Shown here one piece after another: positions 16,802-24,400 of a stretch of 47,463 bases of DNA (position 1 is the first letter of the stretch; the number at the start of each line of letters is the position of its first letter). Location: NCBI GenBank assembly GCA_036002485.1, contig DASYTI010000024.1, positions 1-47,463 of the forward strand, given 5' to 3'. This DNA comes from Candidatus Methylomirabilota bacterium (lineage in GTDB: Bacteria; Methylomirabilota; Methylomirabilia; Rokubacteriales; CSP1-6). A program made the position numbers and the translations under genes. A model generated the notes under the pieces. The model had not been told where the DNA came from. It made no database searches and saw only the letters and a program-made list of their open reading frames with translations.

Positions 16802-17035
16802 CTAGGCGCCCGGAGCTTCGGGCGCGGTCCCGTCGGCCGGAGAGAAGTCTGCCCGCTCCGAGAGCGTCCCGGCCAGGGACGGCCCACCGAGAATCGTGGC
16901 GAGCTGTCGCGCGTCCTGGATGGGGCCGTGCTCGGCGCGGAACTTCAAGATGGCCTCGGCCTCACGCGGTCCAACCCCGGGCAGTTCCAGCAGCTCGAGG
17001 GGGTTGGCGAGATTCACGCGTACCTTGTTCGACAT
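16802..17035 (-). CDS. Helix-hairpin-helix DNA-binding protein, ComEA-like domain
   Basis: 77 residues. Residues 6-60 (VNLANPLELLELPGVGPREAEAILKFRAEHGPIQDARQLATI) are a tandem HhH unit like that of ComEA, which binds DNA backbone non-specifically. No signal peptide or membrane anchor is present, so it is not a full ComEA and is probably cytoplasmic. A short acidic/proline tail follows. It stands alone between a repeat and a CxxC protein gene on the same strand. Confidence 0.82.
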   Translation of the reverse strand: MSNKVRVNLANPLELLELPGVGPREAEAILKFRAEHGPIQDARQLATILGGPSLAGTLSERADFSPADGTAPEAPGA

Positions 17036-17138
17036 GGAGGCACCTCCCTGGGCAGAGGAAATTCTGGGGTCAGTCTAGGCCAGTGGCCAGGAGAGTCAAG
17101 GGGCGGCTCCTGGGCAGGTTCGGCCAGTCAAAGAGATT

Positions 17139-17531
17139 CTAGGAAGTGGTAATCTTGGGCCCGAATCGGATGAAGGTACACCCCATGGAGTGCCGGATAT
17201 CCCGCGACTGGCGCCGATCGCCCCGACGTCGGTCGACGGCCACGGAGCGCAACGCTCGGCGCTGCTCTCGCGTGCGCCGCTCCGCGATGACCTTGACGCC
17301 GGAGACGGCAGCCATGCTCCGGGACAGATGATCGTAGAGGCCTTTGTCCTCATTCGCGACGACGATCAGGAGCTGGACGCCGGGGAAGGAGACGGACGGA
17401 AGCTGGGCGAGAAGCTGGGCCATATGATCCGGGCACAGGCCATGCGTCTCGCTCGGGTCGTCGAAGGGCTCTCGCTCTCCGAGGTCACCGGGTCGGCCTT
17501 GAGCTTTACACCACGCGCAGATCGCCCTCAT
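17139..17531 (-). CDS. CxxC-containing conserved hypothetical protein
   Basis: 130 residues from the ATG at 17531, chosen because the conserved part begins MRAICAWCKAQG; an upstream in-frame start at 17585 would add 18 unlikely residues. The N-terminal cysteines (CAWC at 4-7) and HGLCPDH motif (about 30-36) could bind a metal, a layout also seen at the ends of some bacterial sensory proteins. A middle alpha/beta-like part (VQLLIVVANEDKGLYDHL) is followed by an Arg-rich tail (RRRGDRRQSRD). Function unknown. Confidence 0.65.
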   Translation of the reverse strand: MRAICAWCKAQGRPGDLGEREPFDDPSETHGLCPDHMAQLLAQLPSVSFPGVQLLIVVANEDKGLYDHLSRSMAAVSGVKVIAERRTREQRRALRSVAVDRRRGDRRQSRDIRHSMGCTFIRFGPKITTS

Positions 17532-17788
17532 TGTGGCCGCTTGCCTCACCGTTCGGCTTCGCCGGAATCCAGGGGCCTCAGCCAAACAGCCTGGGTCAGC
17601 CCTTCCAGGGCGAAGATTCTGGGTCTATGTCCGTCGCTTTCGCGCAGCGGCTAGGGGTGTGAGCAAGAAGAATTCCAGCCCGCAAACCGCGGGGCAAACC
17701 CCGGGAAACAGGACGATCAGGACGATTCTTCCTTGGGGAGACTCTCGAGTTGTAAAGAAAACCTACAGAAGGGGCGCGGGGCGGGGGC

Positions 17789-17963
17789 TCAGAACAGCGC
17801 GATGGGATTGACGGGAGAGCCCGTGACGTTCTTGAGCCGGAGCGGGGCGAGGGTGAGCAGGAACTCCCAGCGCTTGCGCGTGGTGCGGAGCTCGTCGTCC
17901 TTACCCCAGCGACCCCAGTTGGGACAGGGTGCGCATGTACTCACGCACCTGGGCCTCGGTCAC
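17789..17963 (-). pseudogene. Remnant of a cyclase-family metal-dependent hydrolase
   Basis: Reading from GTG at 17963: VTEAQVREYMRTLS, then a one-base frameshift (an extra C in the CCC around 17918), then NWGRWGKDDEL, the hallmark N-terminus of the cyclase/kynurenine-formamidase-like family. This jumps directly to RKRWEFLLTLAPLRLKNVTGSPVNP and ends IALF, the family's usual C-terminus, with stop at 17789-17791. Some 200 internal codons holding the metal-binding core are missing. So a full gene once stood here and decayed by deletion plus frameshift. It lies directly downstream of the aldolase gene on the same strand. The stretch 17532-17788 beyond it holds nothing I recognise. Confidence 0.8.
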
Positions 17964-17994
17964 AACGGGTGCTACCGGCGCGATGGCCGCGCGG

Positions 17995-18921
17995 CTATTT
18001 CAGCTCGCCGGAGTATATCTTCATCACCGTGGAGAGAAACTCGAGCGCGCGCGGCTTGGCCCGCTGGAAGGAGTTCCGTCCGATGATGGAGCCGAAGCCG
18101 CCGCCATCGCGGATGGCCCGGCACTCCTCGTAGATCGCCTCGTCGTTCTCCTTGGTGGCGCCGCCCGAGAAGATGACCACCCGCCGCCCGTCGAAGGCAG
18201 ACTGGACGACGTGACGCACGCGCTCGGACAGCGTGGAGATCGCCACCCCGGTCTTCTCGTAGACCTTCTTGGCCTCGGGCTGCTCGATGTGCTGGGTGGG
18301 GGGCTTGACCTTGATGACATGGGCGCCCAGCTGAGCGGCGATCTGCGCGGCATAGGCGACCACGTCGATGGCCGTCTCGCCTTCCTTGCTGATATCGGAG
18401 CCCCGTGGATAGGACCAGACCACGGCCACCAGGCCATGGGCCTTGGCCTCTGCGATCATCTCGCGGCACTGCTGGTACATGATCTGCGCATGGGACGAGC
18501 CTGGGTAAATGGTGAAGCCGACGGCCACGCAGCCGAGCCGGAGCGCGTCCTTGACGGATCCCGTCACCGCCGAGAGCGGATCTTTCTCGTCGTGGAGGAG
18601 ATCGTGGTTGTTGATCTTGAGAATGAGGGGGATCTCGCCCGCGAACTCCGCCGCGCCCGCCTCGATGAACCCGAGGGGCGCCGCATAGGCATTGCAGCCC
18701 GCCGCGATGGCGAGCTGGAAGTGGTACGTGGGGTCATAGCCGGGCGGATTGACGGCGAAGCTCCGGGCCGGCCCATGCTCGAAGCCCTGGTCGACGGGGA
18801 GGATGACGAGCCGGCCGGTGCCGGCCAGGCTCCCATGATTGAGCAGGCGGGCCAGGTTGGTGCGAGTGCCGGGACTGTCGCTGGCATACCAGGAGAGGAT
18901 TTCGCGAACGCGGGCTTCCAT
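17995..18921 (-). CDS. Class I fructose-bisphosphate aldolase (DhnA/FbaB type)
   Basis: 308 residues. An archaeal-type class I aldolase that cleaves or forms fructose 1,6-bisphosphate through a Schiff base. Seen: VILPVDQGFEHGPARSF near the N-terminus, KINNHDLLHDEKDPL, the candidate Schiff-base lysine in HVIKVKPPTQ, and a C-terminal phosphate-binding VVIFSGGATKEND ... GFGSIIGRNSFQR. It lies 23 bp downstream of the fructose-1,6-bisphosphatase gene; together they carry out two consecutive gluconeogenic steps. Confidence 0.92.
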   Translation of the reverse strand: MEARVREILSWYASDSPGTRTNLARLLNHGSLAGTGRLVILPVDQGFEHGPARSFAVNPPGYDPTYHFQLAIAAGCNAYAAPLGFIEAGAAEFAGEIPLILKINNHDLLHDEKDPLSAVTGSVKDALRLGCVAVGFTIYPGSSHAQIMYQQCREMIAEAKAHGLVAVVWSYPRGSDISKEGETAIDVVAYAAQIAAQLGAHVIKVKPPTQHIEQPEAKKVYEKTGVAISTLSERVRHVVQSAFDGRRVVIFSGGATKENDEAIYEECRAIRDGGGFGSIIGRNSFQRAKPRALEFLSTVMKIYSGELK

Positions 18922-18944
18922 AGCCGTGCCGTCCTTTCTCTCTG

Positions 18945-19949
18945 TTACCGGCGGTAGAATTCTTCGGCGAGCGCGACATCGTCGGGGCTCCCCACGATGA
19001 TGGCCGCGCGCTGGTGATAGTCAGTGGCCTTGAGCTCGAGCACGCGCTCGGTGCCCGTGCTCGCGCGCCCCCCCGCTTGCTCGACAACCATGCCCATGGG
19101 CGCGACCTCGTAGAGGAGGCGAAGCTTGCCCTTGGGCTTGGTGGGATCGCTCATATCCGCAGGGTACATGAAGAGCCCACCGTCCAGCAGCGTCCGGTGC
19201 ACGTCGGCGACCATGGCCCCCGAATAGCGCAGCGAATAGGGCCGCCCCGTGGCCTTGTCCGGGGTGCGGAGATACTCGACGAAGCCGCGCTGGCCCGGAT
19301 GCCAGGTCGAGATGTTGCCCTCGTTGATCCCGTAGACCTTGCCCTTCTTGGGAATCCGGATATCCGGGTGGGTCAGGAAGAATGTGCCGCTCTCGCGATC
19401 CATGGTGAAGCCGTGCGTGCCCTGGCCCGCGGTGTAGACGAGCGCGGTGGCGGGCCCGTACATGACATAGCCGGCGGCCAGCTGGTCCGTCCCCGGCGTG
19501 AGCGCGGCGGGGCCGGCCGGATCCCAGCCGAGACTCGGCTTGACCGAGAAGATCGTCCCCACGGTGCCGTTGACATCCAGGTTGGAGGAGCCGTCGACAG
19601 GGTCACAGGCGACGACCACGCCCCGCGGGCCCTTGCCTTCGGGAATCTCGATGGGCTCGGGCGCCTCTTCGGAGACGAGGGCCGCGCACACGCCGCACTT
19701 GCGGAGCGTATCCAGCATGACGTCGTGGCCCCAGACATCGAGCTTCTTGACCTGATCGCCCGTGACATTGGTGCCGCCCGCCGCGCCCAGCCGGCCACGG
19801 AGGGCCGCGTGCGCGAGCTCATGGGCAATGGTGGAAGCGACGGCGGCGATGCAGGTGATGATGAGGGCGGTGCCGCGCGCCTGATCGGAGCCCAGCAAAA
19901 TCTGCTGGCTGCCGAGATGCTCCTCGAGGCTCTGGCGCGTGGCGTTCAT
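18945..19949 (-). CDS. fbp: Class 1 fructose-1,6-bisphosphatase
   Basis: 334 residues. Shows the metal-binding motif DPVDGSSNLDVNGTVGTIFSV (about 117-137) that defines class 1 FBPase, the active-site RYSGAMVADVHRTLLDGGLFMYPAD segment and KLRLLYEVAPMGMVVEQAGG. Hydrolyses fructose 1,6-bisphosphate to fructose 6-phosphate. Length is normal. It is upstream of the aldolase gene in what looks like a gluconeogenic operon and divergent from the glycine-zipper protein gene. Confidence 0.95.
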   Translation of the reverse strand: MNATRQSLEEHLGSQQILLGSDQARGTALIITCIAAVASTIAHELAHAALRGRLGAAGGTNVTGDQVKKLDVWGHDVMLDTLRKCGVCAALVSEEAPEPIEIPEGKGPRGVVVACDPVDGSSNLDVNGTVGTIFSVKPSLGWDPAGPAALTPGTDQLAAGYVMYGPATALVYTAGQGTHGFTMDRESGTFFLTHPDIRIPKKGKVYGINEGNISTWHPGQRGFVEYLRTPDKATGRPYSLRYSGAMVADVHRTLLDGGLFMYPADMSDPTKPKGKLRLLYEVAPMGMVVEQAGGRASTGTERVLELKATDYHQRAAIIVGSPDDVALAEEFYRR

Positions 19950-20015
19950 TTTTGGATGCTAAGCGATGCCCGCGTTTCAGTCAACCGCCCCTGGGATGGT
20001 ATTCTTTGCGTCGTC

Positions 20016-20468
20016 ATGATGATCTGGCGCGCCTTGCGCATCCGTTCACGACGGCGAGCGCTCCGCCTCTTGGCCGGCCTCACGGCGATGCTGCTCCTGG
20101 CATCATCCTGCTCGCAGGTGCCGCGCTATCAGGTGCTGCCCGGCCAGGGGCAAAGCAGCGAAACGCTCGACCGCGACCGCTACGAGTGCGCGCTCCAGGC
20201 GCAGAAGCAGACGAATTTTGATCCAGCCCGCGCGATGACCGCCGGTGCCCTGACCGGCCTGGTCGTGGGCGGCGCCCTCGGCGCGGGCCTGGGCGCGGCG
20301 GCCGGGATCAGCGGGGGCGTGGTCGGCACGGGCGCATCCTTCGGCGCCATCGCGGGCGGCACGACGGGCGCCATGCTGGGCGGCTCCTTCCTCCACGAGA
20401 AGGGTCTCAACGACACCCAGCGTGCCTTCTACGGCTGCCTGGCCGGCCGCGGCTACACCATCAAGTAA
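20016..20468 (+). CDS. Glycine-zipper protein, possible lipoprotein
   Basis: 150 residues. The N-terminal Arg-rich segment and hydrophobic run (about 17-30) end in LLLASSC, a marginal lipobox. The mature part has YECALQAQKQ and then a glycine-zipper membrane segment (about 70-120; repeated G-x3-G in TGLVVGGALGAGLGAAAGISGG), and ends in QRAFYGCLAGRGYTIK, a motif common in small envelope proteins of this type. Probable outer-envelope structural role. A TATTCT hexamer at 20000-20005 precedes the start by 10 bp. Confidence 0.8.
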   Translation: MMIWRALRIRSRRRALRLLAGLTAMLLLASSCSQVPRYQVLPGQGQSSETLDRDRYECALQAQKQTNFDPARAMTAGALTGLVVGGALGAGLGAAAGISGGVVGTGASFGAIAGGTTGAMLGGSFLHEKGLNDTQRAFYGCLAGRGYTIK

Positions 20469-20475
20469 GGCGGCA

Positions 20476-21714
20476 TTGGAGACGCCGCGCGGGTCTAGCC
20501 CCGCCCCCGGCCGCTGGCCGGCCCTCGCTCTCCTCTCCGCCGCCGAGCTGGGCGCGCTCTCGCTCTGGTTCAGCGCCTCGGCCGTCCTCCCCGCGCTCTC
20601 TCGTGAGTGGGCGCTCGGCGACGGGGGACGCGCGGGGCTCACCATCGCCGTCCAGGCCGGCTTTATCCTGGGCACGCTCGGCTCGGCGCTCGCCAATCTT
20701 CCCGACATCGTCTCGCCGCGCGCCCTCATGGGCTGGAGCGCGCTCGCCGGCGCGGCGCTCAATGGCGCGCTCGCCCTGTGGGTGGACAGCCTGGCCCCTG
20801 CCCTCGTGCTTCGCTTCGCCACGGGCCTCTGCATGGCCGGCGCCTATCCGCCCGCGATGAAGATCGTGGCCACGTGGTTCCGCGAGGCGCGCGGTCTGGC
20901 CATCGGCATCCTGGTGGGCGCCCTCACCGTGGGCTCGGCCGCGCCGCATCTGATTCGCGGCGTCACCGAGCTGCCGTGGCGCGGCACGCTCCTGGCCGCC
21001 TCGGTGATGGCCCTGGCCAGCGCGCTCGTGGTCTGGCGCTTCGTGCGCGAAGGCCCCGACCGCTTTCCCGCCGCGCGCTTCGATTTCCGCATGGCCGGCG
21101 CCGTCTTCCGCGAGCGCGGACCGCGGCTGGCCTGCTTCGGCTATTTCGGCCACATGTGGGAACTCTATGCCATGTGGACCTGGCTCGGCCTCTTTCTCGC
21201 CGCCAGCCTCGAGGCGCGCGGCGGCGGCAGCTACCTCGGCCTGTCGTCGCCCGCGGCCACCTTCGCCGCGATGGGAGCGGGCGGAGCTCTGGGCGCCTAT
21301 GCGGGCGGCGCGCTCGCCGATCGCTGGGGGCGCACCACGCTGACCATGGCGGCCATGGCCCTCTCGGGACTCTGCGCTACCGTGATCGGACTCTCCTTCG
21401 GAGGCCCGCCCGCGCTCACCTTCGGGCTGGCCATGCTCTGGGGCGTCTCCGTCATCGCGGACTCGGCGCAGTTCTCGACCGCCGTCACGGAGCTCTCGCC
21501 CCCCGCCTATGTCGGCACCGCGCTCACGGCGCAGACGTGCGTCGGCTTCGCGCTGACCATGATCTCGATCTGGCTCATCCCGCCCGTGGTCGGGGCGGTG
21601 GGCTGGCGCTGGGCCTTTGTCTCCCTGGCCATAGGTCCAGCTCTGGGCGTGCTGGCCATGGCGCGGCTTCGCGCGCTGCCCGAGGCGCTCCGGCTGGCCG
21701 GCGGCCGGCGGTAG
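20476..21714 (+). CDS. MFS transporter
   Basis: 412 residues with about 12 membrane helices. Loop motifs of the major facilitator superfamily are visible, such as GGALADRWGRTTLTM (about 295-309, the D-R-x-G-R loop). A TTG start 7 bp after the previous stop, with AAGG upstream, is preferred to an ATG at 20422 that would overlap the glycine-zipper gene by 47 bp. The substrate is unknown; the sequence resembles drug/anion:H+ symporter or nitrate/cyanate-type members. It is probably co-transcribed with the gene before it. Confidence 0.82.
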   Translation: METPRGSSPAPGRWPALALLSAAELGALSLWFSASAVLPALSREWALGDGGRAGLTIAVQAGFILGTLGSALANLPDIVSPRALMGWSALAGAALNGALALWVDSLAPALVLRFATGLCMAGAYPPAMKIVATWFREARGLAIGILVGALTVGSAAPHLIRGVTELPWRGTLLAASVMALASALVVWRFVREGPDRFPAARFDFRMAGAVFRERGPRLACFGYFGHMWELYAMWTWLGLFLAASLEARGGGSYLGLSSPAATFAAMGAGGALGAYAGGALADRWGRTTLTMAAMALSGLCATVIGLSFGGPPALTFGLAMLWGVSVIADSAQFSTAVTELSPPAYVGTALTAQTCVGFALTMISIWLIPPVVGAVGWRWAFVSLAIGPALGVLAMARLRALPEALRLAGGRR

Positions 21715-21766
21715 TTCCTTCCCGGGGAACCCTTTGGCCTCCTCCCTGCTTCTTAAGAGCGTGGAC

Positions 21767-22165
21767 ATGCATGTCGCGAGGACAATGATCGCGGGGAGCG
21801 TCTTGGCGCTGGCCTTGGCGGGAGGAGCCGCCGACGCCAACGCCCTCCCCGCCGCGAGCGTGAACGGGGCCGCTTCCGACTCAGTCCTGAGCCTGGACTG
21901 GCAGCCCGGTCAGACTCGCTCGGGCAAGCCGCTCATCACCGGGTATGTCCACACACACCAGGGCATGTCGGGCTACTGCAATATCCGCCTCTCCATCCAA
22001 ACGCTCGACGCCCAGGGCAATGTCATCGCGAGCTACACCGGCTTTGTCCCCGGCTATGTGGGTGGCGATGACCACGTCTACTTCGAGGTGCCCATCAAGG
22101 TGGCGGGGCCCGCCTATCGGGTCTCGGCTGACTCGTGGCTCAAGTGCGGCGGCGGCGGATCATAG
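21767..22165 (+). CDS. Secreted hypothetical protein, tandem paralogue 1
   Basis: 132 residues with signal peptide (hydrophobic run about 7-22). The domain shares a pattern with the next two genes: G(x)SxxGxPLITGYVH, RLSIQTLDAQGNVIA, and YFEVPIKVAGPAYRVSADS. It differs from them by extra cysteines (GYCNIRL and LKCGGGG). The ATG at 21767 is chosen; a TTG at 21734 is in frame but would add a leader without signal character. I do not recognise the family; an all-beta secreted fold is likely from the alternation pattern. Confidence 0.7.
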   Translation: MHVARTMIAGSVLALALAGGAADANALPAASVNGAASDSVLSLDWQPGQTRSGKPLITGYVHTHQGMSGYCNIRLSIQTLDAQGNVIASYTGFVPGYVGGDDHVYFEVPIKVAGPAYRVSADSWLKCGGGGS

Positions 22166-22524
22166 GGATTCGTGGCCACGCCGCCCTCGCCGCGGCCGTC
22201 TTCATGGTCTTGCTCGCCGCGGTCGCCCACGCCCAGATGGACGCCGGGCGCTTCCGCGTCGAGCTTCGAGTAGGTCAGTCGAAGAAGGGCGTTCCCGTTG
22301 TCTGGGGCTATCTCAACAACGACGGCAAAGGCGGCGTGGCCAATCCACGCTTGCTCGTCGAGACGCTCGATGCCCAGGGGCAGGTCATCGGCCAGGCTCA
22401 GGGCCAGGCGCTCGGCAACATGCTCGCCCGCGACCGGCTCTACTTCGAGGTGCCGATCCAGACGACCGGCGCGAGCTATCGTGTGCGCGTGCTGTCGTGG
22501 GATTCGTTCAGCACCGGGCAATGA
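22135..22524 (+). CDS. Secreted hypothetical protein, tandem paralogue 2
   Basis: 129 residues from a GTG that overlaps the preceding gene by 31 bp; a later start is possible, but the signal peptide (about 15-34, ALAAAVFMVLLAAVAHAQ) needs most of the leader. Shares QSKKGVPVVWGYLNN, RLLVETLDAQGQVIG and LYFEVPIQTTGASYRVRVLS with paralogue 3. No cysteines in the mature part. Its stop overlaps the start of paralogue 3 as ATGA. Function unknown. Confidence 0.7.
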   Translation: MAQVRRRRIIGIRGHAALAAAVFMVLLAAVAHAQMDAGRFRVELRVGQSKKGVPVVWGYLNNDGKGGVANPRLLVETLDAQGQVIGQAQGQALGNMLARDRLYFEVPIQTTGASYRVRVLSWDSFSTGQ

Positions 22525-22901
22525 AGGCCTGGCACCTCGGGGCGGCCATGGCGGTCGCGCTCCTGCTCATGGCCGGCGCGGGCAGGGTCGAGGCGCAGTT
22601 TGGCGCGACCCAGCCTCAGTTCCGCGTGGAATGGCAGGAAGGCAAGAGCAAGAAGGGCGCCCCCATCCTCGATGGCTATGTCTTCAATACCCGGCCCACG
22701 GGCGCCATCGACGTCCGCCTGCTCGTCGAGATCCTCGATGCCCAGGGCCAGGTCATCGGCCGGACCTACGGGGTGGTGCAGGGCTCCGTGAACGCCTTCG
22801 ACCGCGTCTACTTCTACGTTCCTCTGCCCATGACCGGCGCCAGCTACCGCGTTTCCGTGTATTCCTTCGAGCTCAGGGGCGGCGGCGGCGCCGGAATGTA
22901 G
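22521..22901 (+). CDS. Secreted hypothetical protein, tandem paralogue 3
   Basis: 126 residues, starting in the stop codon of paralogue 2. Signal peptide about 1-26 (cleavage near VEAQ). Shares KSKKGAPILDGYVFN, RLLVEILDAQGQVIG and VYFYVPLPMTGASYRVSVYS with paralogues 1 and 2, with a Gly-rich tail (GGGGAGM). Paralogues 2 and 3 are closer to each other than to 1, suggesting two successive duplications. Function unknown; all three are likely exported together. Confidence 0.75.
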   Translation: MKAWHLGAAMAVALLLMAGAGRVEAQFGATQPQFRVEWQEGKSKKGAPILDGYVFNTRPTGAIDVRLLVEILDAQGQVIGRTYGVVQGSVNAFDRVYFYVPLPMTGASYRVSVYSFELRGGGGAGM

Positions 22902-22931
22902 CGGTTCTCTTCCTCGGGGCGCGCGCCCGGG

Positions 22932-23507
22932 TCAGTGAGGCGCGGCGAAGTACTTCTTCAGGAGCGGCTCCCACGCCGAGAGCGGCCGCGTGGGCCGGCC
23001 CGCGACCTTGGCCTCGTCGTCCCAGCGGCGGAGGCGCAGCGCGTCCGGCCACCACGGATGCGTGGCGACGTTCACGGCCTCGTCGGGCGTCATGATGCCT
23101 CCCTGGAGAGCCAGCGTGTGCTTCGAGCCCTTGGAGAGCGTGGCGTAGTAGCCAGGGTCGGCGGCGCAAAGATAGCGCTTGGCGTCGGCATGCGCCCGCA
23201 CGAGAAAGGCCACGCGCTCGGGAACATACGGAGCGATCAGATCGCCGCCCGCCTCGTGGTGGCCGCGCACCTTCCCCGGGCGTGGCCCGCCCTCCACGAG
23301 CGTATCGCTGATCTCCTCCTGGGCCACCGCGTAGCGCCCCACGTCGTGGACCAGGCAGGCCAGGATCATCTGCTCGTCGCCGCCGGCCCCCGCGGCCAGC
23401 TCCGCGCACTGCAGCGCGTGCGCGAGCTCGGTCACCCGCTCCTTGCCATACTGTCGCGGCGCGGACCTGGTCATCGCCTCGATCAGCCGGTCGGCCATGG
23501 TGCTCAT
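22932..23507 (-). CDS. HD-domain protein of the PhnZ-like oxygenase type
   Basis: 191 residues. HALQCAELA, CLVHDVGRY, HHEAGGDLI, HADAKRYLC, YYATLSKGSKHTLALQGG and LRRWDDEAK correspond to the conserved metal and substrate motifs of PhnZ/TmpB-type proteins, a branch of the HD family that uses a mixed-valence di-iron centre and O2 instead of hydrolysing phosphate esters. In known members the substrates are 2-aminoethylphosphonate derivatives or trimethylaminoethylphosphonate. No phosphonate genes are nearby, so substrate is open. It may be a different MIOX-like oxygenase. Confidence 0.78.
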   Translation of the reverse strand: MSTMADRLIEAMTRSAPRQYGKERVTELAHALQCAELAAGAGGDEQMILACLVHDVGRYAVAQEEISDTLVEGGPRPGKVRGHHEAGGDLIAPYVPERVAFLVRAHADAKRYLCAADPGYYATLSKGSKHTLALQGGIMTPDEAVNVATHPWWPDALRLRRWDDEAKVAGRPTRPLSAWEPLLKKYFAAPH

Positions 23508-23558
23508 CGCGTGGAGTATACTCGGGCTCGGCGGTTCACATTTCTCTCAGGAAAAGGC

Positions 23559-23795
23559 ATGTCGATCACGGTCAAGCCGATTCCGGACGGCCCCCTCATG
23601 GTGAAGGGCGAGTGCGAGGTCCTGGATGCCCAGGGCAATTCCCTCCCGGCCAAGACCGGCGACACTTTCCTCTGCCGCTGCGGTGCCTCGGGCAACAAGC
23701 CCTTCTGCGACGGCGGCCACAAGAGGATCGGCTTCAAGAGCGAGCGGGAAGGCGCCCCCTCCGGCGTGACCCGGCTCACGCGCTGCGATTCTTGA
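23559..23795 (+). CDS. CDGSH-type iron-sulfur protein
   Basis: 78 residues. Motif CRCGASGNKPFCDGGH (about 39-54) supplies the Cys3-His ligand set of a [2Fe-2S] cluster; the usual Ser/Thr/Ala before the His is Gly here. The N-terminal PIPDGPLMVKGECEVLDAQG matches bacterial stand-alone members. Likely electron transfer or redox sensing in the cytosol. ATG at 23559 is preceded by AAAAGG. Its 3' end overlaps the convergent SnoaL-like gene by 20 bp. Confidence 0.9.
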   Translation: MSITVKPIPDGPLMVKGECEVLDAQGNSLPAKTGDTFLCRCGASGNKPFCDGGHKRIGFKSEREGAPSGVTRLTRCDS

Positions 23796-24141
23796 AGAAC
23801 GAGTTCTTGAGAGCGATCTTGCCCTTGTCGAAGGTGAAGATATCGCAGCCGTTGACCTCGACCTTCTTGCCATCGGCCGTGGTGCCCGTGAAGAGCCACT
23901 CCGAGAGGCCGCGATGGCCGGCCACGAAGTGGCGCGCGTTGCCGAAATTCGCGTCGGGGAACATCTTGAACACCCGGGCGAACGCCTCGCGGACATTGTC
24001 GCGTCCCGCGTAGCGGGTGCCGCAGGCTTCCTTGCCTGCGGTGGTCTCGAAGACGCAGTCTTCGGACATGAAGGTCATGATGAAGTCGACGTCGTGACGG
24101 TTCCAGCCGTCGAAGAACGCTTCCAGGTCCTTGGTCACCAT
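23776..24141 (-). CDS. SnoaL-like / nuclear transport factor 2 family protein
   Basis: 121 residues. The N-terminus (DLEAFFDGWNRHDVDFIMTFMSEDCVFETTAG) and YAGRDNVREAFARVFKMFPDANFGN followed by a four-strand sheet (SEWLFTGTTADGKKVEVNGCDIFTFDKGKI) are typical of the cone-shaped NTF2/SnoaL fold. These proteins bind small hydrophobic ligands or act as isomerases/hydratases; no certain catalytic residue can be assigned. The stretch 24142-24318 downstream of its start shows no gene. Confidence 0.85.
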   Translation of the reverse strand: MVTKDLEAFFDGWNRHDVDFIMTFMSEDCVFETTAGKEACGTRYAGRDNVREAFARVFKMFPDANFGNARHFVAGHRGLSEWLFTGTTADGKKVEVNGCDIFTFDKGKIALKNSFFKNRSA

Positions 24142-24318
24142 CGTCTCGTCTCCTCGCGATGTGATCGGACATGTCCCGCTCGATGCGCCTGACCATCGTC
24201 CCGAAGCGACAGTGAGTCAAGCGGTATTCTGGGTGGCCCCTTGTATGGGGCCGCGGGGACGGGATCGACCAGTTGTATAGCGCCCGCGCGCAAGAGGCAA
24301 CGGTATGCCACGCGAGCG

Positions 24319-24400
24319 GGAACGTTCCGCTTCGAGCGCCGGCTTCGCCGGCGCAATCTGTCGGGGGGAGGTTCGGAAGGGGGCGAAGCCCCCCTCCGAG
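24319..24400. repeat. Dispersed hairpin repeat, copy 2
   Basis: 82 bp sharing both blocks of the copy at 16653-16796: GGAACGTTCCGCTTCGAGCG with GGCTTCGCC, and GTCGGGGGGAGG followed by the GGGGGC/GCCCCC hairpin and CTCCGAG. It directly abuts the TAA stop (24401-24403) of the minus-strand MBL gene, as copy 1 abuts another minus-strand stop. A terminator role is plausible though no T-run follows. Confidence 0.8.
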
